DNA from: Nitrospinota bacterium
GTDB taxonomy: Bacteria > Nitrospinota > Nitrospinia > Nitrospinales > VA-1
Direction of reading: 5' to 3'
Assembly (NCBI GenBank): GCA_022567815.1
Contig: JADFGI010000172.1
Span: 1 to 6,793, forward strand
DNA length: 6,793 nucleotides
The position numbers were made by a program, and so were the translations under genes. The stretch's first letter is position 1. Each line of letters opens with the position of its first letter. Of the stretch, positions 1 to 5,321 are shown piece by piece. A model generated the notes under the pieces. That model did no database searches. It worked only from the letters and a program-made list of their open reading frames with translations, and was not told the origin of the DNA.

Positions 1-107
1 TAGTCAAAACTCAGAGTAACCGTTTGAAATCCCTTATCTTTTGCAATGGCTATAGTGGTTGCCGAGTCCAGCCCGCCGCTCAATAAAACAATCGCTGTTG
101 AAGTCAT
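1..107 (-). CDS. queC: 7-cyano-7-deazaguanine synthase QueC, N-terminal fragment (runs off left edge)
   Basis: Reading the minus strand from the ATG at 107-105 gives 35 residues that begin MTSTAIVLLSGGLDSATT and continue to a LSFDY-like end at the window edge. The SGGLDS stretch (residues 10-15) is the PP-loop ATP-binding motif of the N-type ATP pyrophosphatase family. The order hydrophobic strand, SGGLDSaT, helix, then TLSFDYgq is characteristic of QueC. QueC converts 7-carboxy-7-deazaguanine to preQ0 in the cytoplasm, using ATP and ammonia, on the way to queuosine-modified tRNA. The C-terminal zinc-binding cysteines lie outside the window and cannot be checked. No in-frame start lies shortly upstream, and the Shine-Dalgarno is weak (only A/T-rich sequence with no AGGAG). 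Other PP-loop enzymes are possible, but the SFDY ending favours QueC. Confidence 0.88.
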   Translation of the reverse strand, partial: MTSTAIVLLSGGLDSATTIAIAKDKGFQTVTLSFD

Positions 108-190
108 AAAAGGGTTTAATTGGAGATTTTTTAAAATTGATATTTTTGGCTTTTCCTATTTCGGGAGGTCACCCCCGTTGGCGCGAGTAG

Positions 191-341
191 CTTTGCATAA
201 GTGGAGAATCTTCATAGGAATTACACTGAACCAACCAAATACGTCGTCGCGAGCCGCAAAGCGGCGTGGCGATCCAGGGTCTTCCAAGGTCTCTGGATTG
301 CTTCGTCGCTAACGCTCCTCGCAAAGACGGGTTATGCAAAG
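191..341. repeat. Dispersed-type palindromic repeat with long imperfect hairpin
   Basis: The arms at 242-279 and 292-330 form an imperfect inverted repeat of about 38 bp with a loop of about 12 bp. Both arms carry GCGAG followed by a GC-rich block and then GCrATCCAG. An outer exact 10-bp inverted pair lies at 191-200 (CTTTGCATAA) and 332-341 (TTATGCAAAG). Elements with this 'GCGAG...AATCCAG' style are, from memory, common dispersed intergenic repeats in many environmental bacteria. No protein-coding signal is credible here; the plus-strand reading frame through it is repeat-derived. The element lies between queC (starting at 107) and the pilA terminator, and together with 108-190 and 342-413 it fills that spacer. 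Nothing else is recognisable there. Confidence 0.6.
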
Positions 342-413
342 GTCTCACGGAAACAGGATTAAAATAACTGTGACCTGGTTGCGGGAAAGAAACTTTATGG
401 CTGGGTTTTTTCC

Positions 414-457
414 AAAAAAAAACTCCCCGCCCCGCCCAAAAAGGACGGAACAGGGAG
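414..457 (-). terminator. Intrinsic (Rho-independent) terminator of pilA
   Basis: On the minus strand, 457-443 (CTCCCTGTTCCGTCC) pairs with 437-423 (GGGCGGGGCGGGGAG) across a 5-nt T loop. The stem is 15 bp without bulges, including several G-T wobbles, and is followed by a run of nine T (422-414). It begins 16 nt after the pilin stop codon. This is a textbook intrinsic terminator for the highly expressed pilin transcript. Confidence 0.92.
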
Positions 458-473
458 AGATGAGTTATTTTAA

Positions 474-860
474 TTAACTGATATTACCAGTTGAGTCAAT
501 AGTGTACGTAACGGTGGAAGTATCGTGCTTCGCAGTAGCCACAAAGGCAAGTTCCTGAGCAGTTGTACCAGCAGCAATAGCTATCGTTATACCTGGAGAC
601 TTTGAAAAACCATAAAGCGCCGGAGTCACAGAGGCTTCGAGACAGTTCGCCGTGGAACCGTTATCTCCCCAATAAGCTTTGCAGGACAAAAACAGATTGT
701 GCAGGTCGGCTTTTGCTGAAGAGTCATACGCACGAACCTTATACTGGTTGAACTGAGGAATCGCGACCGCCGCCAAAATACCGATGATGGCAATGACGAT
801 CAGCAATTCGATGAGGGTGAAACCTTTTTCATTCTTTGCGGCATTTAATTTCGATAACAT
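474..860 (-). CDS. pilA: Type IV pilin (PilA-like major or minor pilin)
   Basis: 128-residue class III-signal prepilin. A 13-residue leader ends in K-G; prepilin peptidase PilD would cut at G13/F14, and the mature protein starts FTLIELLIVIAIIGILAAVA. Glu18 (mature Glu5) is the conserved assembly and methylation-linked residue, and the hydrophobic helix spans about residues 14-36. The globular part (about 37-128) has a single cysteine pair, Cys60 and Cys73, plausibly a disulfide. The mature N-terminal helix carries F1, F24, Y27 and Y32, the same positions as in Geobacter-type pilins, but the globular domain is much longer than the 61-residue Geobacter PilA. AAGGAG (868-873) lies 7 nt before the ATG. 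The gene stands alone, between a sigma-54-type promoter and a strong terminator. Being monocistronic with a strong terminator fits a major pilin, but a pseudopilin cannot be excluded without pil or gsp neighbours. Confidence 0.93.
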   Translation of the reverse strand: MLSKLNAAKNEKGFTLIELLIVIAIIGILAAVAIPQFNQYKVRAYDSSAKADLHNLFLSCKAYWGDNGSTANCLEASVTPALYGFSKSPGITIAIAAGTTAQELAFVATAKHDTSTVTYTIDSTGNIS

Positions 861-956
861 TCTTTCTCTCCTTATACAAGTTATGAAGTTTGGACAACCG
901 GGTTATAAAAACAAAAGCAATTGAAACCTGCTGAATTCAGTTTTTCCCTTATAGGG

Positions 957-972
957 TGCAAACCGGATGCCA
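957..972 (-). promoter_or_regulatory. Sigma-54 (RpoN) -24/-12 promoter of pilA
   Basis: The minus strand reads TGGCATCCGGTTTGCA. It has the GG and GC dinucleotides of the -24 and -12 boxes separated by exactly 10 nt, preceded by a pyrimidine (TTGGCA) and close to consensus TGGCAC-N5-TTGCA. The predicted start is near 946, giving a leader of about 85 nt before the pilA ATG. RpoN together with the PilS/PilR two-component system controls pilA in several proteobacteria (family knowledge). Activator dependence here is inferred. Confidence 0.8.
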
Positions 973-1032
973 ATACCAAGAATGAAGTGAAATTCTTCAT
1001 AACCGCCCAATAAATAAAGGTTTTTTTTATAA

Positions 1033-1109
1033 CATTTTCCTGATCTTGCTAAGAAAATGGCCACAAAACCATTAATCGACAAATTTCGTCACCCAATTTT
1101 GCGATTAAT
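1033..1109. promoter_or_regulatory. Candidate upstream activator sites: two inverted repeats
   Basis: CATTTTC (1033-1039) is inverted as GAAAATG (1053-1059). ATTAATCG (1071-1078) is inverted exactly as CGATTAAT (1102-1109), with half-site centres 31 bp apart. They are centred about 100 and 144 bp upstream of the predicted pilA start, the usual distance for a bacterial enhancer-binding protein acting on RpoN. They could equally serve the divergent nadD side, or be chance in this A/T-rich spacer. No known operator is recognised. Confidence 0.35.
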
Positions 1110-1220
1110 TACAATACGCCCGCCGAATAAAAAGGTATAATTTTGGGGTTCCCTGGGCCTACCTGACTCTGAAACCCATTGTTTTGTTGAAAGTTAATTT
1201 TTATTAGCCTGGCCTTGCAT

Positions 1221-1226
1221 TATAAT
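1221..1226 (+). promoter_or_regulatory. Possible -10 box for the nadD operon
   Basis: A perfect TATAAT sits about 70 bp before the nadD start, but no good -35 hexamer stands 16-18 bp upstream (the position reads TTTTTA). A second TATAAT lies at 1136-1141, also without a clear -35. Either could drive nadD-rsfS-dksA. The rest of 861-1294 holds the pilA promoter region and no recognisable gene. Confidence 0.35.
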
Positions 1227-1294
1227 TTCGGCTTCTCATCCCCAATCAATCCGCTTGGAGTTCCATTGAAAACCATCATTTCCCAACTAAGCTT

Positions 1295-1990
1295 ATGAGA
1301 AAGAAGGCCGGCAAACGCGTTGGGATTCTTGGAGGGTCCTTCGACCCTGTCCACAACGGTCATATTGGCCTGGCGGCCCAGGTACGGAAGAAATTTCAGT
1401 TGGATCAAATTTTATTCATCCCCGCTTATATTTCCCCGCACAAGCAGGACCGCGGACCGGCATCGCCCCATCACCGGCAGGCGATGCTCCAGCTGGCCAT
1501 CGACCCTCATCCCTTCTTTTTGATCTCGGAGATGGAACTTAAAAGGAAGGAGATATCCTTCACCGTCGATACGCTTTCTGTTTTGATCGACAAACAACCT
1601 GATACGGAATTTTTCCTCATAATGGGAAACGACGCTTTTGCAGGAATAAAAACCTGGAAATCCGTTCACCGGGTTTTGGGAATGTGTCATGTCATCGTAG
1701 CCACCCGGCCCGGATTTACTCTGGAGGGGATTGAAGAAAATCTCAAAAATCTTATTCCCGATTCGGATACTTTGTTTTCACCACCCATCAAAGAGGAAGA
1801 AGTCACGGTTTTTCATCATCGTGAAAAAGCCACCACGCTGAATTTTTTCGACCTCGTCCCAATGGATATTTCCTCCAACGTCATCCGGGAAAGAATTAAC
1901 AATCATCGGCAAATTAAAAACATGTTGCCACTCGAAGTCGAAAATTATATTATTAAAAATCAACTTTACCGGACCATGACCCACCCTTGA
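1295..1990 (+). CDS. nadD: Nicotinate-mononucleotide adenylyltransferase NadD
   Basis: 231 residues, a usual length for NadD. The enzyme transfers AMP from ATP to nicotinate mononucleotide, giving deamido-NAD in the cytoplasmic NAD biosynthesis pathway. Visible motifs are the nucleotidyltransferase signature GGSFDPVHNGH (residues 13-23), with the HxGH-type histidines H20 and H23; FIPAYISPHK (41-50), the substrate-binding loop; SFTVDTL (88-94); MGND (110-113), followed by W121; and the C-terminal ISSNVIRER (192-200), equivalent to the ISST-x-IR nucleotide-binding motif. The chosen ATG is the first in frame after a stop at 1223-1225. No obvious Shine-Dalgarno precedes it, so translation may start weakly or from a short leader. 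It is followed after 10 bp by rsfS, the classic nadD-rsfS pairing. Confidence 0.96.
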   Translation: MRKKAGKRVGILGGSFDPVHNGHIGLAAQVRKKFQLDQILFIPAYISPHKQDRGPASPHHRQAMLQLAIDPHPFFLISEMELKRKEISFTVDTLSVLIDKQPDTEFFLIMGNDAFAGIKTWKSVHRVLGMCHVIVATRPGFTLEGIEENLKNLIPDSDTLFSPPIKEEEVTVFHHREKATTLNFFDLVPMDISSNVIRERINNHRQIKNMLPLEVENYIIKNQLYRTMTHP

Positions 1991-2000
1991 CAGGGGTTGC

Positions 2001-2354
2001 ATGAAAGAACCTTTGAAACCATTACAGCAGCTTGTGATAGATGCCGCCGCCGAAAAACAAGCTTGTGACGTCGTGACTCTCGACTTGCGCGGTCGCTCGG
2101 ACTTGACGGATTTTTTTATCATCTGTAGCGGAAATTCCCGATCCCAGGTACAAGCCATCGCGGATTCTATTCAGGAAAAAATCTATGGGACCGGGCACAA
2201 ATTATCCGCCATGGAAGGCTACTCCACCGCCAATTGGGTGATTTTGGATCTGGGGGATATTTTTGTCCATGTATTCCATCAGGACGCACGGACTCATTAC
2301 GACCTTGAACGCTTATGGGGCGATGTCCCCATTGTAGAAGCAGTGGAACCATGA
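2001..2354 (+). CDS. rsfS: Ribosomal silencing factor RsfS (RsfA, YbeB, Iojap family)
   Basis: 117 residues matching the whole Iojap/RsfS domain. Characteristic segments are SDLTDFFIICSGNSRSQVQA (about 33-52), the ANWVILDLGDIFVHVFH strand-loop-strand region (about 77-93) and YDLERLWGD (about 99-107). RsfS binds ribosomal protein uL14 on the large subunit and blocks subunit joining when nutrients are scarce (family knowledge). AGGGG (1992-1996) precedes the ATG at a short spacing. The gene lies 10 bp after the nadD stop. The neighbour usually found next, rlmH, is absent here and a dksA-like gene follows instead. Its last four bases, ATGA (2351-2354), contain a possible start codon of that gene, so the two may be translationally coupled. 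Confidence 0.95.
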   Translation: MKEPLKPLQQLVIDAAAEKQACDVVTLDLRGRSDLTDFFIICSGNSRSQVQAIADSIQEKIYGTGHKLSAMEGYSTANWVILDLGDIFVHVFHQDARTHYDLERLWGDVPIVEAVEP

Positions 2355-2380
2355 ACAATTTTCCAGGAGCGCCTGTATCA

Positions 2381-2779
2381 ATGCCTACCAAGAAACTTCC
2401 GTCATATTTATCCAAGCTGAAAGAAATTCGGGAAACTCTGCTTGCGGACGTTGAAAAAAATTTTAAAATCAGCCAAGAGGAACCCTCGGAGCCGGTAGCG
2501 GATATAACCGATGACGCCGCTCGAGCTTATTCAAGTCAATTAATGACGAACCTGGGAGAGCAGGATTGGGAAAAGCTGAAACAGGTCGATGAAGCTCTGG
2601 AAAAAATAAAGGATGGGAACTACGGAATCTGCTCCACTTGCGACCAAGCCATCCCCGAAGCTCGATTGGACGTGGTGCCCTTTGCTAAATTTTGCGTGGA
2701 GTGCCTGAGCAATATAGAAAACGAAACGCAAACTCCTACTAACGGTTTACGGAAAAATGATTCTGAAGAAAACCTTTAA
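2381..2779 (+). CDS. DksA/TraR-family C4 zinc-finger transcription factor
   Basis: 132 residues from the ATG at 2381. Two helices (about 5-30 and 48-78) should form the coiled coil that enters the RNA polymerase secondary channel. The tip carries DITDDA (41-46), which fits the DxxDxA motif needed for DksA activity. The zinc finger is CSTC (C84, C87) and CVEC (C105, C108) with 17 residues between the pairs, all four cysteines kept, followed by a short polar tail (111-132). DksA proteins modulate transcription with ppGpp in the stringent response (family knowledge). AGGAG (2365-2369) lies 11 nt before this start. An in-frame ATG at 2351 overlaps the rsfS stop (ATGA) and would add 10 residues; family N-termini favour 2381. 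Placement after rsfS suggests co-expression of two starvation-response factors. A YteA/TraR-like paralogue rather than the main DksA is possible. Confidence 0.9.
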   Translation: MPTKKLPSYLSKLKEIRETLLADVEKNFKISQEEPSEPVADITDDAARAYSSQLMTNLGEQDWEKLKQVDEALEKIKDGNYGICSTCDQAIPEARLDVVPFAKFCVECLSNIENETQTPTNGLRKNDSEENL

Positions 2780-2792
2780 GGCGACCTCTAAC

Positions 2793-2905
2793 AGGTTGTT
2801 GAAAAATCCTTTCAAGGCACTGTTCGCTTGATTTCATGCTGAGTCCTTCGACATACCCCACCGGTGAAGGCAATGGTCGAATATCACAAGTTCAGGATGG
2901 CCTTG
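2793..2905. repeat. Probable remnant of a dispersed palindromic repeat
   Basis: The spacer after the dksA-like gene holds CAGGTTGTTGAAAAATCC (2793-2810), then TTCATGCTGAGTCCTTCGAC (from 2832), and later AAGTTCAGGATGG (2889-2901). From memory, TTCATGCTGAGTCCTTCGACAA followed by GCTCAGGATGAA is a very common dispersed palindrome in environmental genomes. Here its two halves appear separated by about 37 bp. TTCGAC and GTCGAA, and CCTTC and GAAGG, form further small inverted pairs. Several potential starts of the next reading frame fall in this element, which argues against using them. Confidence 0.4.
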
Positions 2906-2967
2906 GAATGCGGAAATTTCCTGGATATCATGAAAACCACTCAAAAAGTTTTCAGCATATTCCGGGA

Positions 2968-2995
2968 TAGACCTGCCCGAATTGCGTGGTATAAT
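2968..2995 (+). promoter_or_regulatory. Extended -10 promoter for the lapA-lapB fusion gene
   Basis: TGG followed by TATAAT (2987-2995) is an extended -10 box. TAGACC (2968-2973) stands 16 bp upstream of TATAAT as a partial TTGACA match. Predicted transcription would start near 3002, leaving a leader of about 48 nt before the GTG at 3050. This position supports the shorter reading of the downstream gene. Confidence 0.55.
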
Positions 2996-3049
2996 CCGCC
3001 TTCCCAAATCTGTAAAAAAGTTAACAACCTAAATACGACGAAAATTACA

Positions 3050-4360
3050 GTGACCTTGAAACATATTGTACTGCTATTGATTTTCACCCTGCTTTCGGTA
3101 TACATCGCCTTCCTGAACCCTCATGAAGTTGAAGTGTACCTGACGCAATCGTTTTCTCTGCGCATGCCCATGGTGATTCTCCTGCTGGGATTTATCCTGG
3201 TCGGTGTCATTATCACCGCCATTATGAATTGGACGCTAAAAGTAAAATCCTCTTTTGGAAATATGAAAAACTATTTCCAACAAAAGCAGGTTGAAAAAAG
3301 AGAGCTGTGGTGTCGGGAACACTATGAAAAGGGTGAGAATGTTTTTGCCGGTGGAAACCTTGGAAAAGCAAAAGTTATATTTAATAAAATTCTTGAGGAG
3401 TTTCCCAACCACGTCGGCGCATTAAACCACACAGGGGAAATCGCGCGCAAGGAAGGCAATAACGACTTGGCCATGGAATTGCATTTGAAGGCTTCGAAAA
3501 TAGCTCCGGGAAATTTAAAAGCGCTGAAAAACCTTGCCGAAGATTATTCCATGACCGGATTATTTGCGAAGGAAGCATCCGCGCTTGAAAAAATCCGCCA
3601 AAGCGAACCCGATTCCCCTCTGATTTTATCCAGGATAAGAGATTCGCATTTAAAAAAGGAAGATTGGAAAAATGCCTCCGCCATTCAAAAGCGGATTGTC
3701 TCTCTTACCAGGGATAAGAAGCTGACGGAAAAAGAACAGGAATTGTTCAGCCAAATTATTTACAGAAATGGTTTGGCCTATTGGGAGAAGGGACAGGTCG
3801 ATTCGTCCATTTCCGAATTTAAAAAAGCCCTGCGCACCAGCGAAAAATGCCTGCCTGCGTACATCACCCTGGGCGATGTCTATCTGAAATCCGGAAACAA
3901 AAAAAATGCTCTCAAGACCTGGGAAGTGGGGCTGACCTACACGCACTCGCCCCTTTGTCTTCTTCGGATTCAAAAGACGCTGCAAGAAGCGGATGACCTG
4001 AAGAGCCTGTTAAAAATTTACCAGGCGGCAATCAAATCTTCCAACAACTCGGTGAAAAATACCTTGGTCCTGCTACTTGGGGTTTTGTATATGGACAAGG
4101 GAGAAACTGAGGAAGCCATTCAGGCCCTGGAAACCATTCAACCGGAAAAATCGGTATTGCATTCCGTATTGCTGGCCAATGCCTACCAGCAAAAACAGGA
4201 TACCTCAAATACGGAAAAGGCATCGCAGTCGGCTTTCAGTCTGGCGAAGGAATCCTTGCTGGAAATGGTTTGCAGGGAATGCAAGACTCCTTCCAAGGAA
4301 TGGGCCAGCCATTGCCCCCAATGCAACGCCTGGAACAGCCTTGCACTCACTTTTCATTAA
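3050..4360 (+). CDS. LapA-LapB fusion: DUF1049 membrane domain + TPR array + rubredoxin-like knuckle
   Basis: 436 residues from the GTG at 3050. Membrane helices span about 6-22 and 40-60. The loop after the first helix reads AFLNPHEVEVYL (20-31), the hallmark of LapA/DUF1049, and a basic amphipathic stretch follows (62-90). Residues from about 88 to 395 are tetratricopeptide-like helical repeats with recurrent A/G-x3-Y and P-x-N signatures. The C-terminus has C408, C411, C422 and C425 in CxxC-10-CxxC with HCPQCNAW, the same spacing as in E. coli LapB (YciM). In E. coli, LapA and LapB are separate inner-membrane proteins, and LapB directs FtsH to LpxC to limit lipid A synthesis; the same cytoplasmic role is inferred here. 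Longer starts (GTG 2864, ATG 2873, 2897 or 2930) lie in repeat-like DNA or upstream of the extended -10 promoter. The GTG start has no clear Shine-Dalgarno, and TTG at 3056 is an alternative. Confidence 0.85.
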   Translation: MTLKHIVLLLIFTLLSVYIAFLNPHEVEVYLTQSFSLRMPMVILLLGFILVGVIITAIMNWTLKVKSSFGNMKNYFQQKQVEKRELWCREHYEKGENVFAGGNLGKAKVIFNKILEEFPNHVGALNHTGEIARKEGNNDLAMELHLKASKIAPGNLKALKNLAEDYSMTGLFAKEASALEKIRQSEPDSPLILSRIRDSHLKKEDWKNASAIQKRIVSLTRDKKLTEKEQELFSQIIYRNGLAYWEKGQVDSSISEFKKALRTSEKCLPAYITLGDVYLKSGNKKNALKTWEVGLTYTHSPLCLLRIQKTLQEADDLKSLLKIYQAAIKSSNNSVKNTLVLLLGVLYMDKGETEEAIQALETIQPEKSVLHSVLLANAYQQKQDTSNTEKASQSAFSLAKESLLEMVCRECKTPSKEWASHCPQCNAWNSLALTFH

Positions 4361-4365
4361 GACGA

Positions 4366-4410
4366 CCCCACTACGTGGGGAGGAAAAGCCCGCTACGCGG
4401 GAGGAAAAGC
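4366..4410. repeat. Two tandem hairpins with shared TAC loop and AGGAAAAG linker
   Basis: CCCCAC-TAC-GTGGGG (4366-4380) is followed by AGGAAAAG, then CCCGC-TAC-GCGGG (4389-4401) and AGGAAAAG again. Both stems are perfect, yet their sequences differ with matching changes on both arms. They begin 6 nt after the lapA-lapB stop, so they may stabilise or end that transcript, but no long T run follows. The rest of 4411-4520 holds CCCC-GGA-GGGG (4491-4501), a repeated TTCATGCCCC (4453-4462 and 4485-4494), and no gene. Confidence 0.6.
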
Positions 4411-4520
4411 GGGGCAAACGTTCGCGACGCTTGTGAGATCCTTTCCATTGTCTTCATGCCCCTGTGATATCCTCTTCATTAGCTTTCATGCCCCGGAGGG
4501 GTACATGAGCCCTGAAAAGC

Positions 4521-4597
4521 AATAAATCCAGTAGCACGTCAACACTGGGTCCAGCGTCACGCTGGCGGCGTGAGCAAGTTCGCCCTCTGCGGAGGAG
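4521..4597 (+). repeat. Hairpin repeat, copy A (inverted relative to copy B at the right edge)
   Basis: The core 4536-4597 matches the reverse complement of 6683-6744 at about 56 of 62 positions, and every difference I see is a transition. It contains the palindrome CCAGCGTCACGCTGG (4551-4565), the tail GCGGCGTGAGCAA and a terminal GCGGAGGAG. Similarity continues outward to AATAAATCCA (4521-4530), which matches TATAAATCCA read on the minus strand at the right edge. It ends 15 bp beyond the stop of the minus-strand gene at 4613, in the convergent spacer, where it could protect both mRNA 3' ends. Confidence 0.8.
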
Positions 4598-4612
4598 CCA
4601 GCGGTACCCTGG

Positions 4613-5107
4613 TCATTGCCGGTTGATGAGTTGCAGGTCCAGGATTTTACTGTTTTTCTTAAAAATCTTGGCGGAAACCAGCGATTCCTTTTCCAATTGA
4701 AAAAAAATGCCTTGATCGGGGTAGCGCGCGATTTGCGCATTCATGCTTTTTGGGACTCCATATTTTGCGACCAGATCATTAAATTTTGCGCCAATTTTAA
4801 CACCCTTCGCAAACGTCCCTTTGAAAGACGGCAGGACTTCAATTTCATCAATAATTGTCGATTTATTCATTGAATGGATCACCACCCCTTGATCGAGATA
4901 CTCTATGACCACGCTGTCCGTCAAAGGTTCCGTACCTCGATTAACTGTAAATTTATCAGGAATGCCCAATAAGGCTATTGCCTGATTCACCGGCATTCCC
5001 ACTTTCAAATTTGTTCCGATGACAAGAGTTGCTTTTTCATTGGCCAGGGCTGAGCTGGCCAAAAAACAAACCATTAAAACCACAACAAACGATTTCACCG
5101 CTTTCAC
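4613..5107 (-). CDS. Small secreted protein with internal duplication (BamE-like appearance), function unknown
   Basis: 164 residues from the GTG at 5107-5105, preceded by AGGAG (5114-5118) at 6 nt. The same frame opens further upstream, but that part has no ribosome site and would bury the signal peptide. Residues 1-22 are a typical signal peptide: K2 and K5, hydrophobic 7-17, and the cleavage motif ALA (20-22). The mature protein has two similar units. KVGMPVNQAIALLGIP (35-50) leads to YLDQGVVIH (70-78), and KIGAKFNDLVAKYGVP (104-119) leads to YPDQGIFFQ (129-137). Each has G to P spaced 13 residues, then a YxDQG strand. This G...L..GxP-then-strand layout recalls the BamE/SmpA fold, a family of periplasmic envelope proteins, but no family assignment is certain. 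It follows the DraG-like gene after 214 bp and has its own possible promoter. It is probably periplasmic. Confidence 0.72.
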   Translation of the reverse strand: MKAVKSFVVVLMVCFLASSALANEKATLVIGTNLKVGMPVNQAIALLGIPDKFTVNRGTEPLTDSVVIEYLDQGVVIHSMNKSTIIDEIEVLPSFKGTFAKGVKIGAKFNDLVAKYGVPKSMNAQIARYPDQGIFFQLEKESLVSAKIFKKNSKILDLQLINRQ

Positions 5108-5212
5108 GAGTTTCTCCTTTAAAAAAATTTTCCCGAGGAAATTACAGCACCAGACATCGGAACAACCTAACCCATTGAAAATTTTAGGCTTGTCTGCAAA
5201 AAACATAGTAGT

Positions 5213-5218
5213 ATTATA
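5213..5218 (-). promoter_or_regulatory. Possible -10 box of the secreted-protein gene
   Basis: The minus strand reads GGTATAATAC, a perfect TATAAT, with only a weak -35 (TTTATC at 18 bp). It predicts a start near 5206 and a leader of about 100 nt. In that leader a small hairpin (TTTCC-TCG-GGAAA, 5141-5129) followed by a T run (5127-5121) sits just before the Shine-Dalgarno and could act as a weak attenuator. The spacer 5108-5321 shows nothing else. Confidence 0.4.
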
Positions 5219-5321
5219 CCCCCTCCAAGCCTCCAAGATAAACTTTAAATGTAAAAACCTCTGTAAAATCTCGTGTTACTCATGATCTTCCAACGACGAA
5301 TTCCATGCCCCTGGGCCGGTT

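Noticed and set aside
46..312. 88-codon plus-strand open frame at the left edge
   Set aside because: It lies antisense to queC and then crosses the palindromic repeat; its protein has no recognisable family and is rich in repeat-derived R/S/P residues.
474..860. Claim that this pilin forms conductive nanowires
   Set aside because: The aromatic pattern matches Geobacter PilA only in the generally conserved helix, the globular domain is long, and the conductivity role of PilA itself is disputed.
4077..4436. 119-codon plus-strand frame overlapping the end of the LapA-LapB gene
   Set aside because: Its composition (W/R/P-rich, no motifs) is typical of an out-of-frame reading, and the overlapping LapB zinc knuckle is in the other frame.
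4536..4612. Intrinsic terminator for the gene ending at 4613
   Set aside because: The strong palindrome CCAGCGTGACGCTGG is followed by GACCCAGTG rather than a T run, so it is reported as a repeat, not a terminator.
5108..5236. Longer N-terminus for the secreted protein (start at 5236)
   Set aside because: It would place 43 poorly conserved-looking residues before a perfect signal peptide and has no ribosome site; GTG 5107 has AGGAG at 6 nt, and a -10 box lies inside the extension.
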